A DNA stretch of 64,000 nt from Monodelphis domestica (GCF_027887165.1 NC_077235.1:19088808-19152807), one strand, 5' to 3'. Positions 46,350 to 58,906 are shown, counted from the first letter of the stretch. Made by a program: numbers and translations. Notes: generated by a model not told the origin, from the letters alone.

Positions 46350-46890
46350 AAGATTTTTTTTTCCTTGTTCTGCTTACTTATTTCTTTTACTTATATGCTT
46401 ACTTTCATTGATTTCTTACAAGTATTCCCCTATTTCTTCATATTGCTCATATTCTTCTGATAATGGACACTTTGTTTCCAAGTTTTTGCTGTCACAAAAA
46501 GTACAGCTATTTGTAGTTTGGTATATGTGGAGGTTTTATTTGTTTCTGATTTCCAATACTGTGATCTTTAGGTCAAGAGTCTATACAGTTTGGTGACTTT
46601 GCTAATATAATTGCAAATTATCTGCCATAGCACTAATTCCCAGTTTGACTAGCAAAAGTGTGAGTGGGCGTCTTCTAAGTAAAGTTCCTTCAACCTTGAC
46701 TATGTCCATCTTTTATTTTATTTTTGTCAATTTCCTTAGTGTGCAGTAAAAAATGATATTAAAAATTTTGCTTTTCTTTTATGTGATGTAGACAAATATT
46801 TCACATGATTTTTGAAATTATGCATATCTTTTTGAAAGCTTTTTTAAACTATCCTTTGACCATTTATCTACTGAGAAATGGACCAGGAGA
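46350..46890 (-). mobile_element. Old L1 LINE fragment
   Basis: Antisense ORF2 C-terminus can be traced: 'ttgttctgcttacttatttc', 'ctgataatggacactttgtt', 'gctgtcacaaaaagtacagc', 'aaattatctgccatagcact', 'tatcctttgaccatttatct'. It is heavily diverged. Confidence 0.62.
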
Positions 46891-46904
46891 ACTAGGATTT
46901 TTAA

Positions 46905-47150
46905 AAAGGGGTGGAATGGGCTTGGGATTATGGACTAAATCTGGTAAAATGAAATTTAGTAGAGATAAATGTAAAATTCTATAATTGGGTTCAAAACAGT
47001 GACTTATCCAAGTATAGAATAGGGAAAACATTATATAACGCTTATGGTCACTGTTTTTAATACCATGCCATAGACAGACAATTTAAAGGAAATGGGGCTG
47101 TTTTTGATTGTAGAAGTGAAGACTTGGGAAGTACGTCATTCCTGCAATTG
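46905..47150 (+). mobile_element. CR1/L3-clade LINE fragment (end of ORF2)
   Basis: The plus strand translates as KSGKMKFSRDKCKIL, followed by a stop and then LGS. This corresponds to the CR1-clade motif around 'MKFN.DKCKVLHLG' downstream of the reverse transcriptase. The rest is decayed. Confidence 0.6.
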
Positions 47151-47324
47151 AATATTTGTTGTTTATATGGCCCAATTTTGCTTTTGAGTCTGTCAGCTAA
47201 CTAAAATGGACAATTAAAAAACTACAACAAAGAAAAAATTGAATCAGTATGACTTTTATATCACTGATCTACTTCTAATAGTTCTTAGTATTCAACAAAT
47301 TCAAAGAGTGTCTTAGAAGCAACA

Positions 47325-47488
47325 CTATGCATTGGTTCTAAGGCATAAGAATGGTAAGGTCTAGGCAATGAGGATGAAGTGACTTGCCCAGAGTCACACA
47401 GCTAGGAAGTGTCTGAGGTCACATTTGAACCCAGGACCTTCTTTCTCTGAGCCTGGCTCTCAAATCACTGAGCTGCCCCGCTGCCCCC
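47325..47488 (-). mobile_element. SINE1-type tRNA-derived SINE
   Basis: A nearly complete antisense copy: 'gcattggttctaaggcataa', 'aaggtctaggcaatgaggat', 'tgacttgcccagagtcacac', 'tttgaacccaggaccttctt' (B box antisense) and the head end 'actgagctgccccgctgccc'. These are pol III promoter derived and non-coding. Confidence 0.85.
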
Positions 47489-48276
47489 ATACAAATTGAC
47501 AGAGTTAATTAATCCTTATATTCATGCAGTCTCTAGGATACATAATTACATGCAGGATACATAATTACAAAAGACAGTGGATACTGATAAAAGTTTCAGG
47601 ACAGAAAGTACTTGAGGGAGTTACAATTCTCAAGTGTGTTTGGTGAGCCAGTAGAAGGGCAGATATGCTGCTGAGAACCAACGCTGAGAATCAATTTGCT
47701 GTTAAAGTGTCCAAAGATATCATTTTAGCAGAAAAAAAACTTTAATAAGGTCTTCGAGATAAGAGGTATTTTCAGAGTATTATAATTCTAACAGTGCATC
47801 TCCATACATAGTTATTATTTGTTTCTATTTCTCTTCCTATGCATGGTTTCCTCCTCCCTTTGACACTTTTTAATGATGTGCAGTAATCAAAGACTGATGT
47901 AGAATGCTTGGAAGAAACATTTATTTTAAGCACTTCCTTTGCTTTCTCCAAAGATACTTCCTGAGCATCCCTCTAATTGTTTTGTTTTGTCTGTTTTGTT
48001 GCCATTATCTTCCAAACAAAAGTGGAGCAGCTGATCTTTGACAAAGATCCATTTAACCTCAAACTTTCCCTTCCACCCATGCTGGAGGTCAGGCCCCAGC
48101 ATAGTCATTGCAGTCCACAGGAGACTTCACGTCAGCTACTCCTCACTCAGTCTACTTACTACCAGTTGCTCTAAAAAGTAAATAGAGCAAACTTTACCAT
48201 TTAAAGAACAGTATGCTGCATCCAAATACTTATCTCCACATTCAGTAATGCATGAGATAGAGTACTTAATGGAGTG
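47489..48276. other. No recognised feature
   Basis: Unassigned. Less AT-rich between 48,010 and 48,150, where 60-65 codon frames on both strands overlap and show no domain. Confidence 0.4.
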
Positions 48277-48308
<32 letters not shown>

Positions 48309-48313
48309 ATATC
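48277..48313. repeat. (TA)n/(TATG)n microsatellite
   Basis: A pure TA run followed by TATG units. Confidence 0.95.
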
Positions 48314-48515
48314 ATCCCCAGAATGGCTTTTGATTATAAAAACCCATCCATTTTATAGGTTTCAAGCAAAGTTTTTGGGATAATAATTATTTAGGGCCTT
48401 TAGTTTTTCATGCACTGGGCATACCTCTACTCCAGATAGTGAAAAGTTGATAAGAACAACACCTAGGCCAAATTTTTCAATATCTGCTCCATTATTCTGG
48501 TTTAAATCTACTCTA

Positions 48516-48684
48516 GGGGGATAGCTAAGAGGTTTGGTGGATTGAGAGATAGAAGATCCTGGGTTCAAATTTGATCTCAGACACTTTCTAGATGTGTGAC
48601 CCTGAGCAAGTCAATTTGACCCCTCTTCTCTAGTCCTTATTACTCTTCTGCCTTGGAATTAATATACAGTACTGATTCTAAGAT
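48516..48684 (+). mobile_element. SINE1-type tRNA-derived SINE
   Basis: Sense copy from 'gggggatagctaagaggttt' through 'atcctgggttcaaatttgat' (B box), 'tagatgtgtgaccctgagc' and 'actcttctgccttggaatta' to 'ctgattctaagatggaagg'. The purine-rich repeat right after it probably grew out of its tail. Confidence 0.85.
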
Positions 48685-48766
48685 GGAAGGAAAGGAAAGA
48701 AGGAAGGAATAAAGAGAGGGGGGAGAGAGAGAGAAAGAGAAAGAGAGAGAAGGAGAGAGAGACAAA
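48685..48766. repeat. Purine-rich (GGAA/GA)n tract at a SINE tail
   Basis: GGAA-type units followed by GAGA runs, all purine on the plus strand, directly after the SINE1 3' end. Confidence 0.9.
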
Positions 48767-49654
48767 GCTATTCCTGTTTCAAGTCCAGAGTGACAGTATG
48801 TAAAGACTAGAGACTTAAAGGGAAAAGAAATAATATTTCAGTACAAAATGGTTTAATTCATCAGAAAGATGCTATGAATAATGATTTTAAGTCATACCTA
48901 AGTAGCCAGACAAATCAGAGTTTGATAGCTCTCTACCAATGTCAGATGCTTACATGCCTAATTACTATGCTTCATCCACTGGATTTCTGTATTCTCTTGG
49001 TAAGCAGCTTGGTCCATAGCAGGATACTCATGTATGCCATACAAATGAGCATTGTTGAATATTATGTACCTGATGGTTAGTCAACCAGGGACTTTAGGGA
49101 ACACTCCACCATTCCTTGGTCAGCATGAATTTAACTTTTTTTCCTAGGAAAGCAGATTTCTCTACATGGAAGACAATTAGATCTCGGTGACAATGAATAC
49201 AGAGTTCTGCTTATAGTAACAGCTATGATTATCCACCTAGCTCTCTTGGAAAAGCCATAAGTGATAGGCTGATTGGATTTGGCAATGATACTTTGAGTAG
49301 TGTGGCCAGAATTATAGTATTGAGCAACGCATGACTGCCCTCTGGCTGCAGCATTGCTGGCAGATGCTGGCTCCCTGTGGGCAAGTGGGAAACATCATTA
49401 TGAGGCCAACAGCAGCAGGGAAAAGTGGCCACTCTCTTCCAGGATGAGGCCTTAGCTTCCTCACCTTCCTCACCTGATCCAGATTAGTGGCTGACATTCT
49501 TCACTGCAAGTTGAGAGTGGTGGTGACTTTTGGGCTTCTCCCTGTGCCTTCAATTGTCATGTGAAGAAGGAATTAGACTTAGAGTTAGCCCCAAAGAGCA
49601 ATAATTATAAGCAATAGCCAGAAATTTCCCAGAGGCACATTTTTTACTCAATAT
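48767..49654. other. No recognised feature
   Basis: Unassigned sequence. Slightly GC-richer at 49,330-49,560, where two overlapping minus frames of 61 and 67 codons show no domain. Confidence 0.4.
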
Positions 49655-49842
49655 GAAGGAAAATCGTGTCAACAATTAAATTTGTCCAAAGGTGAAATTG
49701 GCATCTAAGAGTTTCCCATTCTAGGAGATATTCAAGTGGTATTTGGAGAACCTTGTCAAGAATATTATAGAAGGAGTTCTTGCTTGGGTAGGGATTGGGC
49801 TTCTGAGATCCCTCCCAGCCCCAAGGTTTTATGAAATTCCAT
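49655..49842 (+). mobile_element. CR1/L3-clade LINE 3' end
   Basis: Sense 3' end: 'caacaattaaatttgtccaa', 'agatattcaagtggtatttg', 'attatagaaggagttcttgc', 'gggattgggcttctgagatc', 'cctcccagccccaaggtttt'. The same module reads antisense at 33,390-33,600. Confidence 0.65.
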
Positions 49843-50404
49843 CTCCTTTTTAAGTCATTTGAAATCCCCAACACACCCTCCACTTTAAAATCAATGGAAA
49901 TTCTAAATGGAGTGTAAATTGTATCTCAATTAATTGGGTTATGTTATAAAGAGCTACCTCAAAGCTTAAGAATCTTTTTTGTTCTAGAATGTTTGAGGAA
50001 AACATGAGACGATTTACTCTTGTTTCTATCCTCAATACCATGGTTTCATCTATTTCCCTCAATTTCGTTTTTCATTAGTTAGTGCTTTTTTTCTTCTATA
50101 ACTTATATTCACAATGGGGTTGTTTAATTTTGTTGTCTTTTCCCTGACTTTGCTATTAAAATTGTTCCCAATTATATCATTGTCATTATCATATTCACTG
50201 GTGTATTCCACTTCAAATATATGAAATCAAAAATGATATCATTATTTCCTTTTGAAGATAAATTTTCTGCCTATTTGCTTTTAGACCATCCTCTCTGAAT
50301 TCAGGTAGTAAGTCAACTACCTTCATGTGTTTTCATACTTCCTAGTGATTGCATATTTTGTTTCATATCAAAGGAAAGAAGGATTCTTTATATCAGGTTC
50401 TCTC
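49843..50404. other. No recognised feature
   Basis: Unassigned AT-rich sequence. Confidence 0.4.
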
Positions 50405-50433
50405 TATTATTATTATTATTATTATTATTATTA
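50405..50433. repeat. (ATT)n microsatellite
   Basis: A perfect trinucleotide run of about nine units. Confidence 0.95.
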
Positions 50434-51899
50434 GTGAAAGGTCTTTTTAAGGGTTGACTTACTGCTTCAGCGTCAAAGTCATGCCTCTTTATGTGACTTA
50501 AAGAATATATCGGCTTCGTCCATGTTTATTTTTGTGAATTAAATGTGAACAACTGAAGAGAACATTTTAATTCTATCAGGCATTTATTAACACCTTTGTC
50601 TTAACTGAGGAAATCTTGCCTCCCTTATATCGAAAATCATCCCAGATGTTTTGTTTATTTGTTGTTGTTTTTAGAGAGTTTAGCTTTTTAATAAACTGGG
50701 CTATGAGCAGAGGCTTTAAACGCCCAGACATTAGCCTTGAAAGAAATGCTAAAACTTCCTTATCATTGTAATGCATTCTGAGTTTTCTTCCTAACTTGTA
50801 CTCAAGTTCAGTTAATTACAGGGCTGCCATGGTTGGTGGCTTCCTTGGTGTCAGTTTGCAGTAAATAAATGTTGACACATATGTGTGTGTGTGCGCGTGT
50901 GCCTGCATGTGTGTGTGGTTATTTGAGATGGGAAGCAATGGGAAGGGAAGTAGTAATTAGATATTTCAGGGGGACTTTTTGTTATTTATTTAGCAGTAAT
51001 CACCCATGATACATTGCTGAACTAAAACGTGCCTTGTGTAAATACATGGTAATGAGACAAAGACTCCTTCCCCAGACAGCAGACATAAATAGTCATTTGA
51101 TACACAGGGCAAGCGCTAGTTTGGTTAGAAAGCCTTTAGTAAAATGAGGATATCAATTAAAATTTAGCCCCAAACCTAGAGTTTTGAGATTGGCCCCCAC
51201 AGTTTGCTACCACACTAAGTGGTTTGTTCTGAGAGTTAATGAGAAATTCCTCAATAAATATAAGTCCTATTTACATTCCTCTTTGATTATTCTGTTGCTT
51301 GGTAGGTGAATGTTTGTGTGTATACATAGCCTATACTTTGGCCTCGCCTGACCTTAATGGGCAGCTGGATTTATAATTCATTATATGCAAACTCCCTTCA
51401 TTACCATGGGGTATACATGTACATCGGGAAAATCATACGGGACCTCTCAGCATGTATTATGAGGGTCAGCAAAACTCTCTTCTGCTGCTATGAATTTCCC
51501 TTGTACTTTGCTCCATGATACATAACATCGGGCTCTCCATGAAGCATAAAGTAGTAATGTGTGGTTTTCAGTTCTTTCTGGGCATATAAACTGAAGGATC
51601 TTTCTGGAATACTTCAAAAACATGAGGTTTGCAACAAGCATTTAAATGCAATGCCTTTTTCCCTCCAGAGAGCTAGCTCCATGGAAGACTTGGGATAGTA
51701 AACAATGAAAACATTGGGAATGACAGAAGGGATGCATTGCTTCTTGGGATATCTATGTTTCTGGATAGATTCCCAAGAACCTGATTGTTGAACCTTCCCT
51801 GCGGGGACACAAATTTAGCAGTAAAAGCTGATATTTAAAGGGTTCTTGAATTTTTGCTAATTATGCTGGACTCCGCCAACACTACCTCAGCAAAGGTAG
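50434..51899. other. Repeat-poor block with a short TG repeat
   Basis: About 1.5 kb in which the only repeat I see is an imperfect TG run at 50,876-50,918. The segment 51,100-51,640 has mixed composition and an octamer-like ATATGCAAA near 51,390. It is a candidate conserved noncoding element. A 64-66 codon minus frame pair has no domain. Confidence 0.35.
50876..50918. repeat. Imperfect (TG)n microsatellite
   Basis: TG run with CG and CA interruptions. Confidence 0.9.
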
Positions 51900-52045
51900 C
51901 ACAGATGTTATTATATAGATTTTAAATATGAGAAGATGGAAGCTCAGAGTAGTTAGGTTCCTCAGCCCCGGTTATCCACGTAGTATTGCCAGAATTGAGA
52001 TCTGCTTTCTTCTGACTCTTAAGTCTTGTGCCTTTCATTAGTAGG
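51900..52045 (-). mobile_element. MIR-family SINE
   Basis: Antisense order 'atgagaagatggaagctcag', 'agtagttaggttcctcagcc', 'gccagaattgagatctgctt', 'tcttctgactcttaagtctt'. Confidence 0.6.
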
Positions 52046-53514
52046 TTAAGGTGAATTATTTTATTTGGTATTTATGGATTTTTTTTTCTTTTTGAAAGAG
52101 GCATTTGGGATGGAATACCGTTCTTTCTTTTGCTTGAAATGATGAGCCTGTCCATTCCCTCCCTTAGTCTCCATTCTTTCTTAAGAGCATGGCATATTCT
52201 TTGCTGCTACGTGAAAGGCAATAGTTATTTATTACCTGTCTCTCCCAGCCATCCCCTCCACTCCTACCTTTTTTCAGCCAATGCAACAATATAATGGAAT
52301 CCATTTGGGGATCTATCTTCTTTCCAATAGATTAACTGCTTTTTATGGTACATTGGGCATAGTAAGGGCATAGCAAAACAAGATAAATCTTTATATTGTT
52401 ATTTTTAATCCTCTACCACCCATATCTCCTTTAACCTATTCCTTCCTCTCAGTCCTTGCCTATGGTTTCACTGTAACCACTTCCTTATGTGCTGTATATA
52501 GTAAGAAAATATTTTGTTCTACATGGTCATTTAAAAAATTGTTTTTTACTTGGAGAAGAGGAAAATTATTAGTGCAATTCAGAATGAGATACCATCTTTT
52601 ACATGGTTCACTTAGTCTTGAGAGAGAAGCGAAAGAATGATATTGCCCAAAACTTTTACAGCTAAATTTTCATCTAAAAATGTATCAGCATCTGCACTTA
52701 GAAAACTTCCTGTAATGACATTGTTTCACTGAGTGATTCTGCTACTTGATTCTTGCTGCTATAGAGCCCCCATTATCCTTTGGGGTTAAAAAAACCAAAG
52801 CTGACTTCATCAGCATTTCAAAAGTAGAGTTAGGGAAGGATTACTTGAGATTCTTTAGGCTATCCAGTGCTTCCCTGGACAATTTGGTGAAGTTCAGTGC
52901 TTTCTAAGACCAAGACATCATCCTAGCTTTTAAAAAGTGTGGATTGGCATCTGGTGAGATAAGTAAACTCCATAATGGGACTATTCCACCTGGGAAACCA
53001 CAATTTAGCATTTAAAAGATACACTTAATATCTCAAAAGCCATTGTTCTTTTTTCCATATTTTCCAGCATAAAATAAAATACCACTGGAGGTAAATCTAG
53101 AATTGTTCATTGGTTCAGAAATGTCAATCTATAAAATGTTAAAATATGATAACTATATAGTATAGATATGAATAAATACATAAGCAGATAGTTATTTACA
53201 AATGTAAAACAACATTATTTTTTATTTTATGTTTGGGCTTTTTTATTTTTTAATCACTACCACTACTAAAACCAAAAAACATTTTACTAAATAAGTGCAC
53301 AAAAAAAGATTATGTGCATGACCACAAACTCTACATTCTTTACAATTTGTTAAAAAATATGTAAATTATATATGTGTGCTAATCTAAACATCCTCTGCTT
53401 TCAAGTGCTTTTTTGTTTTGATTTACTCGAATATGTTTTTCTCTTGATTTTGTAACTTACTTTTAATGTAATCATGAGATGTATTATTCTTATTCTCTTT
53501 TCACCTCTTCATAT
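52046..53514. other. Repeat-poor block
   Basis: About 1.5 kb with no repeat that I recognise and no exon. Very AT-rich from 53,100 to 53,400. Confidence 0.4.
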
Positions 53515-54287
53515 ATTTCACTTATTTTCTTTTATGTTTCAGTATTTGTCATTTCAATAATATAATGCAATTCATTACATCCAAATGTCACAATCTGTTC
53601 AGCCATTTCTCCCATTCATTGAATTATTTTCAGTTATTTTGTCATAATAATCAAAGCTTCTATGATTATTTTCATACAAACACAGCTTTTCACTCTCTTA
53701 ATAATGCCCTTAAGCCTACCCCAAATAGTGGGATCTCTTTGTCAATAAGCAGAAACAGCTTTACAGCTCTTAATGTATAATTTCATTTTGTTTCCTTAAA
53801 AAATTCCCAGTCACTCTAACAATACAACATCAGGCCTTTACCTCCATGTTGTCATCACCTTTTACTTTGATCACTTTAGTCTGTCTGGTTCTCAGTTAAC
53901 ATATATTACAAAGACCATATTTTCCTAGATTGGTCTTTAGGCAGAAGAGACAATTTTTTGCCAGGACCATACTCTCCAAAACAAGACATTCCAGATTGGT
54001 CATGCCCAGGATCCAGGATTACATCCATAGTATGATGAGTATTAAGACTTTTGCAGAAAGCATTTATACTCTCCAATTGCCCCCACTAAAAGCTATATTT
54101 AGTTTATGTGTATGCTCAGGCTTAGATCTACTACTAAACTCATATAGGTATGTGGGGCATCTTCAGACATCTGTCTTATTTATCTTACCAAAAGTTCTAT
54201 TCATCTCCTTAATTTCTTTCTTACATTTTTTTTGTTTAGAGTTATCTAATTCTGACAAGGGAAATGCTGCTATTATTATTTTGTTAT

Positions 54288-54740
54288 CTATTTCCATTTA
54301 ATTTTTCCTTTAACAATCTGGGTGTTGTAATACTTGGAATATTCAGGTCCAATACATGCTTCATCAGCCATGGTAACCCCCTTAACATAATAGTTACCCT
54401 CTTCGTTCCTTCCAATTATATCCATTTTAGTCCCAGTTTGGTCAGAAACCATATCTGCTACCTTTTTTGCCTTCTCTGGATCATCTGAGGCAACATAGCA
54501 TATTCTGCTCCAGTCCCTAATTTTCACACTCTATTTATCTCTGATTTTCAGTGTGTTTCTTGTAAATACCACATTGCCAGTTCCTGGTTTTTAATACTTT
54601 TTGTCATCTGTTTTCTTCCCATGTGTGAATTCATCCCAATTACACTCAATGTCATAGTCACTAGCTGTGCCTTTCCATCTACTCCATTCCTCCTCACTGT
54701 TTTGTCCATCTTTTCCTTTCTTTTTGCCATATCCCTCCTG
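54288..54740 (-). pseudogene. L1 ORF2 endonuclease domain, dead
   Basis: Two minus frames (54,548-54,730 and 54,288-54,527) cover the endonuclease domain with one break. The first reads QLVTMTLSVIGMNSHMGRKQ and reaches YLQETH, which keeps the catalytic Glu; the first catalytic Asn is Ser here (TLS instead of TLN). The second reads IRDWSRICYVASDDPEK and GTKMDIIGRNEEGNYYVK. The sequence differs from the endonuclease at 42,199-42,606, so this is a different L1 subfamily. Confidence 0.78.
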
Positions 54741-55439
54741 TGGTGGCCAATTTCCTTTAACTAATACCTCTCCTATTTATCTCCCTTCCTCCCAATAATC
54801 CTTCTTTATCCTCTTCCTTGACCTCCTACTTACAAGTTGTGATCCTTATTCCGACCTCTTACCTTTTATTTCTTACTCTATTCATCTTTCCCTGAATCCC
54901 TTCCTTATCCCTGAACTGTGCCCTCCTACTTCTTGATTCCCTGATATCCTCACCATAACCCTCTACCTCTTAATATGTACTCCACTCTCCCTATCCCTCT
55001 TTTCCTGCTCTTTTCTTATCTCTTTGTCTACCTTTTTTCTTTCCAAGCCACCCCTCCTGTTTCTCTGTACATTAAGAAAAATTTTTACCATTTTGATTGT
55101 GTACTGTTCTCTCTTTATCACAGGTCTGATAAGTAATGGGTTCTAGTATTCTTAGTATTCTCAGCCTTCAATCCTCTCATTCTCTTCTCAATAGCATTTT
55201 CTCTATTCATTCCTCCTCTATGTGAGATAGCCATTCCACCCTGCCTCCTCTTGGAATTTTCTGCTGCCATTTCAGTTCACTTCATTATATTTTCTCAAAT
55301 CTCAAATCTTCCATCCATACCTACCTCTTCAAAATACCCAACCAATAATGCCATTCTCAGGGGCCATAGATAGCATTTTTACATACTAGAATCAACCAAT
55401 TTGACCTTTTATGCTGTTTATGATTTGTCTTTTATTACC

Positions 55440-56290
55440 TTTGTGTGTTATTTATCAAATTTTCTTCTGATTTCTGTGTTTTTCTTCAGGAGTAGTTGAA
55501 ACTTCTTTAGTTTGTTTAATATCCATTTTTTACTTTTATAATTATGCTCATCTTTGCTGGACATATTATTCATACTTGTTAGCCCAGTTCTTTTGCTCTG
55601 CAAAATGTTGTGTTCCATGTCCTGTATTCTTTTAATGTTGAGGCTGCTAAGTTTTATGTTATTCTACTGCAGCTCCATAGTATTTGAACTTTTTTTTCAT
55701 TGTTTATAGTTTTTTTCCTTAACCTGCAGACTTTGGTACTTAGCAATGATGTTCTTGTGCATTTTCATCTTTGAGTCTTTTTGAGGTGGCAATTCAATGG
55801 ATTTTTTCAATTTCTATTTTATCCTCTATTTCTAAAATTTTGGGGCAGTTTCCCTTGATATTTTTGGAATATATGGTGCCTTTTTATCATAACTTTCTGG
55901 GAGTTCAACAAGTCTGGTATCATCTAGCTTTGATCTATTTTCTAGTCCAGTTGTTTTTGTGATAAGATGTTTTATGGTCTTTTCTATTATCTTATTCTTT
56001 TGGTTTTTAAAAAATTTCTTGTTGTCTTAGGAAATCATTAGCTTCTCTTTGTCCAATTCTAGTTCTTAATGCATTATTTTCTTCCCTAAGTTTCTGGACC
56101 TCTTTTGGGTTAACTTCATGATTTTCTTTATTTTCTTGCATTGTTTTTATTTTTTCCCTAATTTTTCCTCCACCTCTCTCATTTGTTTTTTGAGATCTTT
56201 TAAGCTCTTCCAAAAGCTCTTTTTGAATCTCTGGCCATTTATTGTATTTTTTTGCTATTTTTGAAGTAGGTGTTTTTATTTAACTGTCCT
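55440..56290 (-). pseudogene. L1 ORF1 relic
   Basis: The coiled-coil part survives as a 68-codon minus frame at 56,007-56,213 (EELKRSQKTNERGGGKIREK, then EVQKLREENNALRTRIGQRE), with heptad spacing of hydrophobic residues. The RRM and C-terminal parts follow toward 55,440 with many stops. Confidence 0.65.
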
Positions 56291-56460
56291 CTGAGTTCAA
56301 GGTGAGATTTTCTCTGTCCCTAAAATAATTATCAATACTTGGGTTCTTTCTTATTTATTTATTTCTAATTTTAGTAGCCAGGTTAGTAGATTTAATTATT
56401 GGTTTTTTACTGGAGTCACAGGTTTTCTATTTTTTTGAAGCATGTTATCTCAAGTTTAGG

Positions 56461-56500
56461 ATGTGTGTGTATATGTGTGTGTATGTGTGTGTGTGTGTTT
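56461..56500. repeat. Imperfect (TG)n microsatellite
   Basis: TG/TATG run lying inside the L1 5' region. Confidence 0.93.
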
Positions 56501-57055
56501 CCTGACTCCTATTTAGTTAATGTAGTTTTTATGTTCCAAAGTCAAATGTATTCTTGATCCCACACTCAAGGCCCAGTGATGATTGACATCAAATGCTCTA
56601 ACCAGAGCCTGTGGGCAGTTCTGTCACTTCAACTGCAAGCAGCCAGTCCACCTTCCCCTGTGACAGCAATCATGATCTCCACTTTCCTGACATGACCATA
56701 GCTGATGAGCCCCAGTCCCTCAGCATATACGCTAACCCATTGTTACTCCTTCCTCACTCATCTCCTGCAACAGACCTAGACAGAGCAGGTGCCTACTCCA
56801 CAGTTCTCAGGCCTCCAAAGTCCTTAATTTGTTAGCACTGAGACTTGAGTAGCTGTTCTTTGGGCCTAGTGCACACTAACTCCAAAGTGTCCACTTTTTC
56901 CTGATGAGCTGTGGGTTATCCGGGGTCTCCAGAGTTCAAGTCACAGCACCCAGGGCTTTCTGTCTGGATCCAGATTCCAGTGGTATCCTGGGGGATGCAG
57001 GCTTCCTTGGCTCAGCAAACAAGGCTAGGTCAGCAGCATTACTTTAGCAACAATT

Positions 57056-57814
57056 TATCAGTCCCACTAATTTCCTGTTGTGTATGATATGCCATTTAAT
57101 GATATTCACATGCCTTTAATAATTTGGTAGAAATCAAATATCAAGTGATTTAATTTAGCCATTGAGGATCCTAGAAGTAATGTCACTAGATACTATCAGT
57201 AGTTGCCTGTTACTGATTAGTTTTGGTAATGGATTATCATAATTTTCAAATTCTAGTCTTAGATGCAAAGTCACTAGATCAACCTCTCCACTATTATTGT
57301 GCCAATATTGATTCCCTCCCCCCAATGAATGCAATGTGTTATGTAAAAGCAATACTTGAACGGACCAAACAAAACTGAGTTTGGGATGGTCTCAAGGAAT
57401 AGCCTAGTGTCCCAGGTTGTAGACTTGATGTCAGAAGAAAAGTAGGAAATGGGAATTTGTAATGGTAGGAATACAGTAGAAAGAGTAGAATGCTGGGAGT
57501 ATTTGGGAAGAGATATGAAGACAAGGTATTCCTGAGAAATAGAATGGCTCAAGATTCTTGCCTAGAGTATCTAGTTTGGAAATCATTGTTGGAAGTATTA
57601 TTAGAAAAGACTCTATCTTCCTTTCCAAGGAAATCAGAAAAAGATTAAGGTATAGTACTATTAGAGGGACATTTTCAAAAATTGAAATTTTCCCAAAGAT
57701 ACATTGCCTTTTTGGATTCAATGATGGCATAGTATTTGAGAGGAACTTGGTTATTTCTCTATCTCTTCTCCAGCCCCTTATCTACTTTATACAAACACAT
57801 TTTTTTGCATTTGA
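57056..57814. other. No recognised feature
   Basis: Unassigned. Overlapping minus frames of 61-99 codons between 57,155 and 57,730 have no domain and are accompanied by an 89-codon plus frame in the same place. Confidence 0.4.
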
Positions 57815-58906
57815 ATTTTTTATTTAATTTTATTTAAATTTAAATTTTATTTAATTGATTAAGAAAATGTTTCCATGGTTACATGATTCATATTCTTTCT
57901 CTCCCCTCCTCTGACCCCCTCCCATAACTGATGTGCAATTCCACTAGGTTTTACGCGTGTACTAGGGTGATCATTTAGATTCTACATCCCCAGTCATATT
58001 CCCACCCACCCATGTGATCAAGCAGTTGTTTTTCTTCTGTTTTTCTACCCACACAGTTCTTTCTCTGGATGTGGATAAACATTCTTCCTCATAAGTCCCT
58101 CAGAAATGTCATGGATCATTGCATTGCTGCTAGTAGAGAAGTCCATTATATTCAATTGTACTACAGTGTATCCATCTTTGTGTATAAGGTTCTTCTGGTT
58201 CTGTTCCTTTCACTCTGCATCAGTTCTGGAGGTCTTTCCAGTTCACATGGAATTCCTCCAGTTCATTATTCTTTATAGCATAATAGTATTCTGTCACCAA
58301 CAGATATCACAATTTGTTCAGCCATTCCCCAATTGAAGGGCATCCCCTCATTTTCCAAATTTTTTTGCCACCACAAAGAGCATGGCTATAAATATTTTTA
58401 TACATGTCTTTTTCCCTATGATATATTTGGGGTATAAACCCAGCACTAGTATGGCTGGATCAAAGGGCAGACTGTCTTTTTAAAGCCTTTTGGACATAGT
58501 TCCAAATTGCCATCCATGGATCAATTCACAACTCCACCAGCAATGCATTAATGTCCCAATTTTGCCTCATCCCCTCCAAAATTTACTACTTTCCTTTGCT
58601 GTCATGTTAGCCAATCTGCTAGGTGTGAGGTGGTACCTCAGAGTTGCTTTGATTTGCATTTCTCTAATTATAAGAGATTTAGAACACTTTTTCATGTACT
58701 TATTGATAGTTTTAATATTTGTATCTGAAAATTGCCTATTCGTGTCCCTTGCCCATTTATCAATTGGGGAATGGCTTGATTTTGTGCAATTGATTAAACT
58801 TTTTATATATTTGAGTAATTAGATCTTTGTCAGAGGTTTTTGTTTTATTTTTTCCCAATTTGTTGCTTCTTTTCTAATTTTGGTTGCATTGGCTTTGTTT
58901 ATACAG
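57815..58906 (-). mobile_element. Younger L1 LINE, 5'-truncated
   Basis: T-rich tail and 3' UTR ('atggttacatgattcatatt', 'acagttctttctctggatgt') then the antisense ORF2 C-terminus to 'ttggctttgtttatacag'. It is one of the better-preserved copies. The flanks ACACATTTTTTTGCAT (57,795-57,810) and ACACACTTCATTGCAT (58,907-58,922) agree at 13 of 16 positions, a candidate decayed target-site duplication consistent with a single 5'-truncated insertion. Confidence 0.87.

Larger units (their letters stand above)
53515..57055 (-). mobile_element. Old L1 LINE lacking most of the reverse transcriptase
   Basis: The order on the minus strand is 5' UTR-like GC-richer sequence (56,500-57,055), ORF1 (about 55,440-56,290), pyrimidine-rich spacer (54,740-55,430), endonuclease (54,288-54,740), then part of the linker to about 54,185. 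From 53,800 to 54,180 the sequence is not recognisable as L1. At 53,515-53,790 the ORF2 C-terminus returns ('cacaatctgttcagccattt'). Roughly 2.5 kb of ORF2 is therefore missing. Confidence 0.75.
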
